Source of the DNA: Streptomyces barringtoniae
Lineage (GTDB): Bacteria > Actinomycetota > Actinomycetes > Streptomycetales > Streptomycetaceae
Direction: 5' to 3'
Assembly (NCBI RefSeq): GCF_020819595.1
Contig: NZ_JAJHNP010000001.1
Coordinates: 62,001-126,000 of the forward strand
DNA length: 64,000 nucleotides
Shown in pieces: positions 16,327 to 23,860 of the stretch. A program made the position numbers and the translations under genes. Position 1 is the stretch's first letter. Each line of letters opens with the position of its first letter. A model generated the notes under the pieces. The model was not told where the DNA came from. It saw only the letters and a program-made list of their open reading frames with translations, and made no database searches.

Positions 16327-18626
16327 AAGGTGGTGAGCGGCCGGACCATGTGGGCCAGGTCGAGCAGCCTGCCGTGCTCGCCGGCGGTGCGGGCCTGCGC
16401 GGCCAGCAGGCGGAAGGAGTGCTCCAGCAGCCGGCGCAGGCCGTCCTCGTCGCCGGGGCCGAGGAGGTCGCCGGCGGGGAACTCCGGCCCCCAGCCCTGT
16501 TCCGGCCGGCAGCACAGGACGTTCTCCCGGACCTCGGCGACGAGCCGGGCCCGGGACTCGCCGTCGGCGGCGCCGCCGTCCAGGCGCAGCTCGGGCAGCC
16601 GCCGGGCGGCGTCGCGCAGGTCGGCCGGTGTCGGCGGGCCGTCGCGCAGGATGCCGGCGCGGACACGGACGGCCGCGATCCGGGCGGCGTCGTGGTGCCG
16701 GGAGGTGGCGGGCACGTCGTCGAGGACGCGGACGGCGGCGTCCCGGTCACCGCCGGCCAGATGGCCGCGGGCCAGCCCGAAGGCGGCGGCGGTGTGCGCG
16801 AAGTCCCGTTTCCAGACGGCCTCGTAGAAGCGCATGGCCCGCTGGACGCGCTGCGGCCCGGCCGCCCGAGACTCGTGTTCCGCGCAGTAGGCGAGGGCGA
16901 GCTTGGGCACGTACTCGCCGGGCAGGGCCCGGTAGACGGCGTCGAAGCGGGTGCCTGCCCGGCGTACCTCCCCTCCGCTGAGGTGGAGGACGCCGCGGTG
17001 CCAGGCGATGCGCCAGTCGTGCGCGGCGGCGCGTTCGCCGAGCTGGGTCTCGGCCTCGGCGAGCCAGCTCTCGGCCTGGTCCCGCTCGCCTCGTCTGAGG
17101 TAGGCGCGGCACAGCCACAACGCGGTCTCGGGGGTGCCGAGGCGGGATTCGCGCGGCCACTGCCGGGCGACCCGGTCGGGGGCGTCGGGCGGGAAGGTGT
17201 CCAGCAGCAGGGCGGCGCCGTCGTCGGGGTCGGGGACCGGTTCCGGGAGGGCGCCGGCGACCTCGGCGGCGGAGGGCGGGCAGACGCCGAGGCCGGGCGG
17301 CTGCCCGCCGGGGCGGGCGGTCCAGTGGTCCAGGGCCGGGATCGCGCCGAGCCCCGCGTCGAGGCTGGCGCCGGTGGCGCGGAACCGGGTGGAGCTCTCG
17401 GGCAGCTGCTCACCGAACTGCAGCGAGCGGAACTCCCGTAGTACTTCCCATAGTTGGCGGGACATCTCGGCGGCGGACCGGAACCGGGCGCGGGGTTCGG
17501 GATGAGTGGCTCGGTCGATCAGGCGGCGGAAGGAGTCCGGAGTGAGGCCGCGGGCCGGTTCCGTGCCGTGGAAGAGTGCCTGGAGGGTCATGCCCACGGT
17601 GTAGAGGTCGCTGTCGACGTGCCAGCCGCGCCGTCCGATCTCCTCCTGGGGCGGGGCGAACGGGGCCGTGTAGACGTAGGCGGAGGTGAGGTCGCCGATC
17701 GCGCGGACCGCGCCGAGGTCGATGACCTTGATCGCCCGGCCGAAGTGAATGACGTTGGCGGGCTTCATGTCGCAGTGGAGCAGGCCGCGTTCGTGCATGT
17801 ACTGCAGGGCACCGAGGATCTTGCAGCCGTAGGTGAGGACGTGGTCCAGGCGGGGGCGGCCGTGGAAGATCCGTTCGACGTCGTCGGCGTCGAAGAGCTG
17901 CTGCAGGGAACGGCCGCCGATGTAGTCCATGACCAGGTATCCGGCGGGCGGACGGCCCGGGAGCTGGTGGTCGGCGTAGGTGATGAGCCGGACGATGTCG
18001 GGGTGGTGCAGGTCGGTCAGCGAGCGGCGCTCCTCCACGGCGTTGCGGCGGGCGAGCGCGTCGTGGGCGTCGATCTGGCCCTTGAGGACGACCCGGTGGC
18101 CGTCGGCACGGGTGTCCTCGGCGAGATGGATCCAGCCGAGCCCGCCCCCGCCGAGACAGCCGAGGACGCGGTAGTGGCCGGCGACCACGTCGCCCGTGGT
18201 CAGCTGGGGCAGCAGGGAGTAGGGCGTGCCGCAGCGGGGGCAGTGGCCGGTGGCGGGGGCGGGCCGGCCTCCGTAGCCGACGCCGATGGTCATGGTGCAG
18301 CCGTTCGCACCGCAGCGGCGGCCGCCGGTGGGCGGGCGGGGGTCGGCCACGAGCACGTCGTCGGGGACGGGTACCTCGGGCAGGACGACCAGTCCGTGCT
18401 GGTCGAGGTCCCCGACCCCGGCGACGGCGTGCACGGCCGGCGGCCCGGGGCTTTCCTGGGCCGGGGCGCCCGGGGGCGGGGTCCGCGGCTCGGTGCGCGG
18501 TGCGGCCGGTGCCGGTCGCCGCACGGGCGACGCGGTGCGCGGTTCGGCGTGGCGGCGGCCGCAGGTGTCGCAGTAGCCGGTGCCCATGATGTGGCCCGCG
18601 CAGCCGGGCCGGAGGCACGAGGTCAT
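16323..18626 (-). CDS. pknG: PknG-type serine/threonine protein kinase with zinc ribbons and TPR domain
   Basis: A 767-residue soluble kinase closely following the PknG plan. Two zinc-ribbon/rubredoxin-like pairs come first (Cys4, 9, 19, 22 and Cys105, 110, 129, 132). The kinase domain runs from about residue 150: the glycine loop LGGGGLGW, Lys182 in VVLK, HCDMKPAN with catalytic Asp286, and IDLGAV with Asp303 in place of DFG. A TPR-like C-terminus ends VRPLTTF, strongly recalling mycobacterial PknG. In mycobacteria PknG phosphorylates GarA to set TCA-cycle and glutamate flux. The linker (residues 25-100) is Pro-rich. Its ATG overlaps the upstream stop (ATGA). No garA is in view. Confidence 0.95.
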   Translation of the reverse strand: MTSCLRPGCAGHIMGTGYCDTCGRRHAEPRTASPVRRPAPAAPRTEPRTPPPGAPAQESPGPPAVHAVAGVGDLDQHGLVVLPEVPVPDDVLVADPRPPTGGRRCGANGCTMTIGVGYGGRPAPATGHCPRCGTPYSLLPQLTTGDVVAGHYRVLGCLGGGGLGWIHLAEDTRADGHRVVLKGQIDAHDALARRNAVEERRSLTDLHHPDIVRLITYADHQLPGRPPAGYLVMDYIGGRSLQQLFDADDVERIFHGRPRLDHVLTYGCKILGALQYMHERGLLHCDMKPANVIHFGRAIKVIDLGAVRAIGDLTSAYVYTAPFAPPQEEIGRRGWHVDSDLYTVGMTLQALFHGTEPARGLTPDSFRRLIDRATHPEPRARFRSAAEMSRQLWEVLREFRSLQFGEQLPESSTRFRATGASLDAGLGAIPALDHWTARPGGQPPGLGVCPPSAAEVAGALPEPVPDPDDGAALLLDTFPPDAPDRVARQWPRESRLGTPETALWLCRAYLRRGERDQAESWLAEAETQLGERAAAHDWRIAWHRGVLHLSGGEVRRAGTRFDAVYRALPGEYVPKLALAYCAEHESRAAGPQRVQRAMRFYEAVWKRDFAHTAAAFGLARGHLAGGDRDAAVRVLDDVPATSRHHDAARIAAVRVRAGILRDGPPTPADLRDAARRLPELRLDGGAADGESRARLVAEVRENVLCCRPEQGWGPEFPAGDLLGPGDEDGLRRLLEHSFRLLAAQARTAGEHGRLLDLAHMVRPLTTF

Positions 18627-20380
18627 GGTGCGCTCTCCTTCCGGGGTGCGCCGGGCGCGGTGGGCTGCGTCGGCGCGGGCGGGGCGGACGGCGCCGAGGG
18701 CGAGGTGGAGGGCGCCGAGGCCGAGCAGAAGCCGATGAAGCGCTCGACGGCGGCCTCGGCCGGCTCGATGTCGCAGGGGGTGTGCCGCAGCAGGGACAGG
18801 GCGTGCTCGTAGAGCCGGTAGGCCTCCATCACCTGGTCGCCGTGCCCGGCGGCCCGCCTGCGGCACAGCGGCCACTCGGCGCTGACCCGGCCGAGAAGTT
18901 CCTCCCGGCGGCGCAGCCGGGCGTCGAGGACGCCGATCGCCTGTTCCAGGCGCTGTCTGCGCCGGTCGGCGGCGTCCTCGAAGGTGAACAGCAGGTCGGC
19001 GCGGCCGGGTTCGCGCTCCCGCTCGGGGGTGTGGGCGACCCAGGCGCGCAGCATCCGCGTGCGCCGTACGCCCGCTTCGGCCTGCTCCACCAGCTGCCGG
19101 GTGCCGGGGCCGGGCAGCACCCGGTCCCGGAGCCGGTCGAGGCCGGGCCCCAACTCGTCGACGATCCGGTCGAGTTCTGCGTGCAGCCGGCTCCAGCGGT
19201 CGTGCAGCGGGTGGTGTACGAGGGACTCGGCGGCCTGGTCCGCGCGCTCGCCCCGGCGGCGGAAGACCAGCAGCAGCCGGGCCCCCTGCCGGGCGAGCCG
19301 GTCCAGCAGGCCGAGCAGGGCGTCGGGTTCGGCGGCCTGGTCGACGCCGACCAGGACGGCGGCGAGCGGGACGCGCAGGGCACCGAGCCGTTCGGGCCGG
19401 ATGTCGTCGCGGATGCCCAGCCGCGCGGCGATGCGGTCCATGACCTGACCGGTCGTCAGCCCCTTGACGTCCAGGGCGAGGTCGTGCGCGCCGGCCGGGG
19501 GCACGGTCTCGGGCGGGTCGTGGCTGAAGCCGCTGGTGTTCCGGTCGGTGCGCAGTTCCCGGTCGGCGAGGGTGACGGCGCGGTTCAGGGTCCAGGCGCG
19601 GTCGCTGCGCGCGGGGGCGACGGTGACGAGGACCGGCCAGCCCTCGCCGCGGAACCAGGAGGCCAGCTCGGTGGCGAACGGCACGTCCAGCGCGCCGGCC
19701 GCCGCCGACGCTCCGCTGCGCAGCCGGGGGTCGACCGCCTCGGCGCCGTCGGTCCAGGCGGCGACCTGCGGCAGATGCCGGAGGATGGTCTCGGTGGGGC
19801 TCATGTAGCTGAAGGCCGACCCCGGCCCCTCGTCCACGCTGAGGACGATGCCGATGACCTGGTCGGTGGCGTGGTCGACCACTCCCCCGCCGCTGAAGCC
19901 GGGTGCGGCCAGCTCGCCCGGCGTCAGCGGGCGCAGCTGCACCTGGCTGTCCCGGCCGCGGGCGGCGACCAGGGTGGCGCCGTGCCAGCGGCCGCCGTCG
20001 TCGCCGGCCGGGAAGCCGTACATGCTCACCGGTCCGTGCGGTGCGGCGAGCCGGTAGAGCCGCGTGGTGTGCGCGGCCGGCAGGGGTGCGGCCAGCCGCA
20101 GCAGGGCGAGGTCGCCGCTGCGGTCGCCGAAGGCGTCCGCGCGCTGCGGCACGTGCTCGTCCTCGCGGACCGTGGCGGGTACGGCGTCCAGGCCGGGTAC
20201 GCCGACCAGGCGGACGGTGTAGCGCCGGCCGGGCCCGGCGACATGCCCGGCGGTGAGCACCCGGTCGGGGGCGAGCAGCACCCCGGCACCGACGACCTGC
20301 CCGTCCGGCGCCTCGATGCGCGCGATCCAGGACGGTGTCCGTAACCACGACTTGACGGCTCGCTCCCCCGTGCGCGTCAT
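18623..20380 (-). CDS. Trypsin-like peptidase domain protein, first gene of the PknG operon
   Basis: A 585-residue protein without a signal peptide, so apparently cytoplasmic. The N-terminal chymotrypsin-fold domain has a complete triad: His46 in TAGHV, Asp90 in GDLALL and Ser163 in GFSGGG. From about residue 225 it has a second region of unknown fold containing RIAARLGIRDD. A long charged helical region and a Pro/Ser-rich tail (about 545-585) follow. Cytoplasmic trypsin-like domains joined to signalling modules occur in predicted bacterial conflict and surveillance systems. Here the partners are a kinase and a vWA protein. The protease may cleave a partner on a signal, which is inference. 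A 17-bp palindrome lies 18 bases upstream of the start. Confidence 0.82.
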   Translation of the reverse strand: MTRTGERAVKSWLRTPSWIARIEAPDGQVVGAGVLLAPDRVLTAGHVAGPGRRYTVRLVGVPGLDAVPATVREDEHVPQRADAFGDRSGDLALLRLAAPLPAAHTTRLYRLAAPHGPVSMYGFPAGDDGGRWHGATLVAARGRDSQVQLRPLTPGELAAPGFSGGGVVDHATDQVIGIVLSVDEGPGSAFSYMSPTETILRHLPQVAAWTDGAEAVDPRLRSGASAAAGALDVPFATELASWFRGEGWPVLVTVAPARSDRAWTLNRAVTLADRELRTDRNTSGFSHDPPETVPPAGAHDLALDVKGLTTGQVMDRIAARLGIRDDIRPERLGALRVPLAAVLVGVDQAAEPDALLGLLDRLARQGARLLLVFRRRGERADQAAESLVHHPLHDRWSRLHAELDRIVDELGPGLDRLRDRVLPGPGTRQLVEQAEAGVRRTRMLRAWVAHTPEREREPGRADLLFTFEDAADRRRQRLEQAIGVLDARLRRREELLGRVSAEWPLCRRRAAGHGDQVMEAYRLYEHALSLLRHTPCDIEPAEAAVERFIGFCSASAPSTSPSAPSAPPAPTQPTAPGAPRKESAP

Positions 20381-20398
20381 GGCCCCGAGGTTACTCCG

Positions 20399-20415
20399 AG
20401 TACCGGCCCGGTACT
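20399..20415. promoter_or_regulatory. 17-bp palindrome upstream of the PknG operon
   Basis: AGTACCGG, central C, CCGGTACT: a perfect inverted repeat 18 bases before the first ATG of the five-gene operon. It is a strong candidate operator. Confidence 0.6.
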
Positions 20416-20567
20416 ACTGGTGTGCACGGGAGTGTTACGGAGGGACGGGCAACGAGCGCACCGGAGGGGCGCGGGGTTGTATCGATTTGCGGCTCCGCCG
20501 CGTGGACGCGAGCAACCACGGCGGCGCCGCACCCGGCAACGACGGGACCCCCGACGGCGCCACCCGG

Positions 20568-21206
20568 TCACCGCCCCAGCGCGGCCAGCACCTCCGCATC
20601 CGACAACTGCTCGAAGTCCTCGTACCACTGCCCCACCGCCGTGAACCCGGCGGGCCGGTGCGGGCACACGATCGTGTCGGCCTCGGCGGCGAGGCGGTCC
20701 ACGGAGTCCGGGGCGCCGACGGGCACGGCCAGCACCAGGTGCGCGGGCCCGCGCCGCCGTACATGGCGCAGGGCCGCCCGGGCGGTGGCGCCCGTGGCCA
20801 GCCCGTCGTCGACGACGATCACCGTACGGCCCGCGGGGTCCGGTGCCGGACGGTCGCCGCGATAGCGCTCCTCCCGGCGGCGCAGTTCCCGCCGTTCGCG
20901 TTCCACCGCCGGGGCCATGGACTCCTCGGTCAGGCCGAGCCGGTCCAGGGATCCGGTGTTGAAGAGCGGCGGGTCGTCGCCGACCAGCGCGCCGACGGCG
21001 AACTCCTGGTGGTGCGGGGCGCCGATCTTGCGGACGATGAGCACGTCGAGCTGGGCGTCGAGGGCGCGGGCGACGGGCTCGGCGACGGCGATGCCGCCGC
21101 GGGGCAGGGCGAGGACGAGCGGATCGACGAGGGCGCCCTGTGCCCGCAGGTCGCTCAGCAGTCCGGCGAGTTCCCGTCCGGCTTCGGCGCGGTCCCGGAA
21201 GCGCAT
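20568..21206 (-). CDS. Phosphoribosyltransferase-family protein
   Basis: A 212-residue type I phosphoribosyltransferase. The PRPP loop is VIVVDDGLATGATA. An upstream segment ALPRGGIAVAEPVARAL and the hood region VRKIGAPHHQEFAVGA mark the stand-alone PRTase family often found with dienelactone hydrolase domains. The substrate is unknown. The ATG follows a strong GGAGGAGGAC. It diverges from the deacetylase gene across a 102-base region with a palindrome, so both may share control. Confidence 0.88.
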   Translation of the reverse strand: MRFRDRAEAGRELAGLLSDLRAQGALVDPLVLALPRGGIAVAEPVARALDAQLDVLIVRKIGAPHHQEFAVGALVGDDPPLFNTGSLDRLGLTEESMAPAVERERRELRRREERYRGDRPAPDPAGRTVIVVDDGLATGATARAALRHVRRRGPAHLVLAVPVGAPDSVDRLAAEADTIVCPHRPAGFTAVGQWYEDFEQLSDAEVLAALGR

Positions 21207-21282
21207 GGCCGTCCTCCTCCGCGGTGCCTCTCCTTCCATGGTGCTCCCGGTCGGACCTTCTCGCGTCATTCGAACACCCGAT

Positions 21283-21301
21283 CTATACACCGAGTGTATA
21301 G
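21283..21301. promoter_or_regulatory. 8+8 inverted repeat overlapping a -10 box of an apparently leaderless gene
   Basis: CTATACAC, CGA, GTGTATAG. TATAGT at 21297-21302 is a near-perfect -10 and would start transcription at the A of the ATG at 21309. No Shine-Dalgarno is present. The mirror half supplies a similar box facing the phosphoribosyltransferase. Confidence 0.6.
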
Positions 21302-21308
21302 TCACCGC

Positions 21309-22127
21309 ATGCCTCTTTCGACCGACAAGATCCCGACACCGAAGCACGCGTCCAGGAAGACACGCGAAGCGGCCCGGAGGTTGCGTCCGGCGGCGCTCGC
21401 CTCGGCCGCACTCGGCCTGGCGCTCGCACTGTCCGGCTGCGCCCAGGTCGACACGACCGCCCCGAGCACCGTGCGGGCCGCGGCGGCGCACGGGGCGCCT
21501 GCGGCGTTCGGGACCGTCGACTGCCGCCAGGCCAAGTGCATCGCGCTCACCTTCGACGCGGGGCCCAGCGAGAACTCGGCGCGGCTGCTCGACATCCTCG
21601 AGCAGAAGAAGGTCCCGGCCACCTTCTTCCTGCTCGGCAAGAACCACATCGAGAAGTACCCGCAGCTGGTCAAGCGGATGGCGGCCGAGGGGCACGAGGT
21701 CGCGAGCCACACCTGGGACCACAAGATCCTCACGCGGATATCGGACGCCCGGATACGCGAGGAGCTGAAGCGGCCGGACGACGCGATCGAGCGGCTCACC
21801 GGACGCAGGCCCACGCTGATGCGCCCGCCTCAGGGCCGTACGGACAGCGACGTGCACAAGATCGCCAAGGAGATGGGGCTGGCGGAGGTGCTGTGGAGCG
21901 TGACCGCCAAGGACTACACGACCAACGACTCGAAGCTCATCACCAAGCGGGTCCTCGACCAGGCGTCCCGGGACGGGATCATCCTGCTGCACGACATCTA
22001 CCCGGGCACCGTGCCCGCCGTACCGGGCATCATCGACGCCCTGAAAGCGCGCGGATACGTTTTCGTGACCGTTCCTCAGCTACTGGCGCCGGGCAAGGCC
22101 GAACCGGGGAAGGTGTACCGGCCCTGA
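21309..22127 (+). CDS. Polysaccharide deacetylase (CE4/NodB domain) lipoprotein
   Basis: A 272-residue predicted lipoprotein: a basic N-terminus, a hydrophobic segment and the lipobox LSGC with Cys44. The NodB domain follows. Motif 1 reads TFDAGP (residues 81-86), so the first Asp (general base, Asp83) is kept but the second, normally a metal ligand, is Ala84. Motif 2, SHTWDH, keeps both metal histidines (134, 138). RPPQG and LLHDIY supply later motifs. It probably removes acetyl groups from cell-wall glycan at the outer membrane face. The ATG at 21309 lacks a Shine-Dalgarno and probably begins a leaderless mRNA. Confidence 0.87.
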   Translation: MPLSTDKIPTPKHASRKTREAARRLRPAALASAALGLALALSGCAQVDTTAPSTVRAAAAHGAPAAFGTVDCRQAKCIALTFDAGPSENSARLLDILEQKKVPATFFLLGKNHIEKYPQLVKRMAAEGHEVASHTWDHKILTRISDARIREELKRPDDAIERLTGRRPTLMRPPQGRTDSDVHKIAKEMGLAEVLWSVTAKDYTTNDSKLITKRVLDQASRDGIILLHDIYPGTVPAVPGIIDALKARGYVFVTVPQLLAPGKAEPGKVYRP

Positions 22128-22209
22128 ATCCCGCACCGGGCTGGTCCCCCGTGCGACGGAGCCGGGGCCGAACGCCCGGCGACCGGCGCCCATTGCCTAC
22201 GATCGTGGC

Positions 22210-22650
22210 GTGCCGATCTTCTCCTTCGCCCGTACGGCCCCGCTTCCCCTCGACGAGGCGTGGCGCCGGCTCACCGAGTGGCCCCGCCACGCCGACGCCG
22301 TCCCGCTGACCCGGATCAGGGTGCTCACCGACGGTCCCACGGACGTGGGCACGCGGTTCGTGGCCCGTTCCGGCATCGGCCCACTGGCCTTCGACGACGT
22401 CATGGAGGTCACGGTCTGGCGCCCGCCCGCCGACGGCGAGGGCGGGCTGTGCCGCCTGGAGAAGCGCGGCCGGGCGGTGCTGGGCTGGGCGGAGATCGAG
22501 GTCCTGCCGGGGCCCGGGGGCCGCAGCCGGGTGGTGTGGCAGGAGGAACTGCGGGTGCGGTTCCTGCCGCGTGCCTTCGACGGCGTACTGGAGAGCACGG
22601 CGCGCGGGATGTTCGGGCGAGCGGTGAACCGGCTGCTCAGACGGGCGTGA
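22210..22650 (+). CDS. SRPBCC-family (START-like/polyketide cyclase) protein
   Basis: A 146-residue protein with the hallmarks of the SRPBCC helix-grip fold. LPLDEAWRRLTEWPRHADAVP forms the first strand and helix, a conserved LTDGPTDVGTRF segment follows, and a long C-terminal helix contains LESTARGMFGRAVNRLL. The fold binds a hydrophobic ligand in a deep pocket. No cluster context indicates which. The start is the GTG at 22210. It is convergent with the xdhC gene, 13 bases away. Confidence 0.8.
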   Translation: MPIFSFARTAPLPLDEAWRRLTEWPRHADAVPLTRIRVLTDGPTDVGTRFVARSGIGPLAFDDVMEVTVWRPPADGEGGLCRLEKRGRAVLGWAEIEVLPGPGGRSRVVWQEELRVRFLPRAFDGVLESTARGMFGRAVNRLLRRA

Positions 22651-22663
22651 GCCGGGGCCGGCC

Positions 22664-23815
22664 TCAGGCCACCGAGCCGATCGACGCGGCCGGGCACGAG
22701 GCCGGGTCGCGGTGGATGGGAGTGTGTGCGCCGGTGAGCGAGATGCCGCTGCCGCCGCGCCGGTTCGCGACGATCTCCGCGCCGATGGACAGGGCCGTCT
22801 CCTCCGGCGTACGGGCGCCGAGGTCGAGGCCGATCGGCGAGCGCAGGCGGGCGAGTTCCAGCTCGGTGACGCCGACCTCGCGCAGGCGCTCGTTGCGTTC
22901 GAGGTGGGTGCGGCGGGAGCCCATCGCGCCGACGTAGGCGACGGGCAGCCGCAGGGCCAGCTTCAGCAGCGGTACGTCGAACTTGGCGTCGTGGGTGAGG
23001 ACGCACAGGACGGTGCGGCCGTCGGTCTCGGTGCGCTCCAGGTAGGTGTGCGGCCACTCGACGACGATCTCGTCGGCCTCGGGGAAGCGGGTCCTGGTGG
23101 CGAACACCGGGCGGGCGTCGCACACCGTGACGTGGTAGCCGAGGAACTTGCCGACGCGGACCAGCGCGGAGGCGAAGTCGATCGCGCCGAAGACGATCAT
23201 CCGGGGTGCGGGGACGGAGGACTCGACCAGGACGGTGAGCGGGGCGCCGCAGCGCGAGCCCTGTTCGCCGATCTCCAGGGTGCCGGTGCGGCCGGCGTCC
23301 AGGAAGGCGCCGGCCTCGGCGGCGACCGTGCGGTCCAGCTCGGGGTGGCCGCCGAAGCCGCCCTCGCAGGAGCCGTCGGGGCGGACGAGGAGGGCCCGGC
23401 CCCGCAGCCGTGCCGGTCCCTCCACGATCCGCGCGACCGCCGCCGCCTCCCCATGGGCGGCGGCGGCCAGCGCGGCGCCGACCACCGGCCGGGCGGGACC
23501 GTCCGCCCGGACCGGAGTGACGAGGATGTCGATGACGCCGCCACAGGTCAGGCCGACGGCGAAGGCATCCTCGTCGCTGTAGCCGAAGCGTTCGAGCACG
23601 GTTTCCCCGTCCTCGAGCGCCTGTCGGCACAGCTCGTACACGGCGCCCTCCACGCACCCGCCGGAGACCGACCCGATGGCCGAGCCCTCGGCGTCCACCG
23701 CGAGGGCGGCGCCGGGCTGGCGCGGAGCGCTGCCGCCGACGGCCACCACGGTGGCGACGGCGAAGTCACGGCCCTGCTCGACCCACCGGTTCAGCTCTTC
23801 GGCGATGTCCAGCAT
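22664..23815 (-). CDS. xdhC: XdhC-family molybdenum cofactor maturation/insertion protein
   Basis: A 383-residue XdhC/CoxI homologue. The N-terminal domain has SVSGGCVEGAVYELC and GLTCGGVIDILV, with cysteines used in binding molybdenum cofactor. The C-terminal Rossmann-like domain has MIVFGAIDFASALVRVGKFLG and GAMGSRRTH. XdhC sulfurates or protects Moco and inserts it into xanthine dehydrogenase. The downstream position after a purine permease and the dehydrogenase subunits agrees. It begins 45 bases after the permease stop and is probably co-transcribed with it. Confidence 0.92.
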   Translation of the reverse strand: MLDIAEELNRWVEQGRDFAVATVVAVGGSAPRQPGAALAVDAEGSAIGSVSGGCVEGAVYELCRQALEDGETVLERFGYSDEDAFAVGLTCGGVIDILVTPVRADGPARPVVGAALAAAAHGEAAAVARIVEGPARLRGRALLVRPDGSCEGGFGGHPELDRTVAAEAGAFLDAGRTGTLEIGEQGSRCGAPLTVLVESSVPAPRMIVFGAIDFASALVRVGKFLGYHVTVCDARPVFATRTRFPEADEIVVEWPHTYLERTETDGRTVLCVLTHDAKFDVPLLKLALRLPVAYVGAMGSRRTHLERNERLREVGVTELELARLRSPIGLDLGARTPEETALSIGAEIVANRRGGSGISLTGAHTPIHRDPASCPAASIGSVA

Positions 23816-23860
23816 CTGTCGGTCTCCTAACGGGATTGCGGGGAAGGGGCGTCCAGCCGG

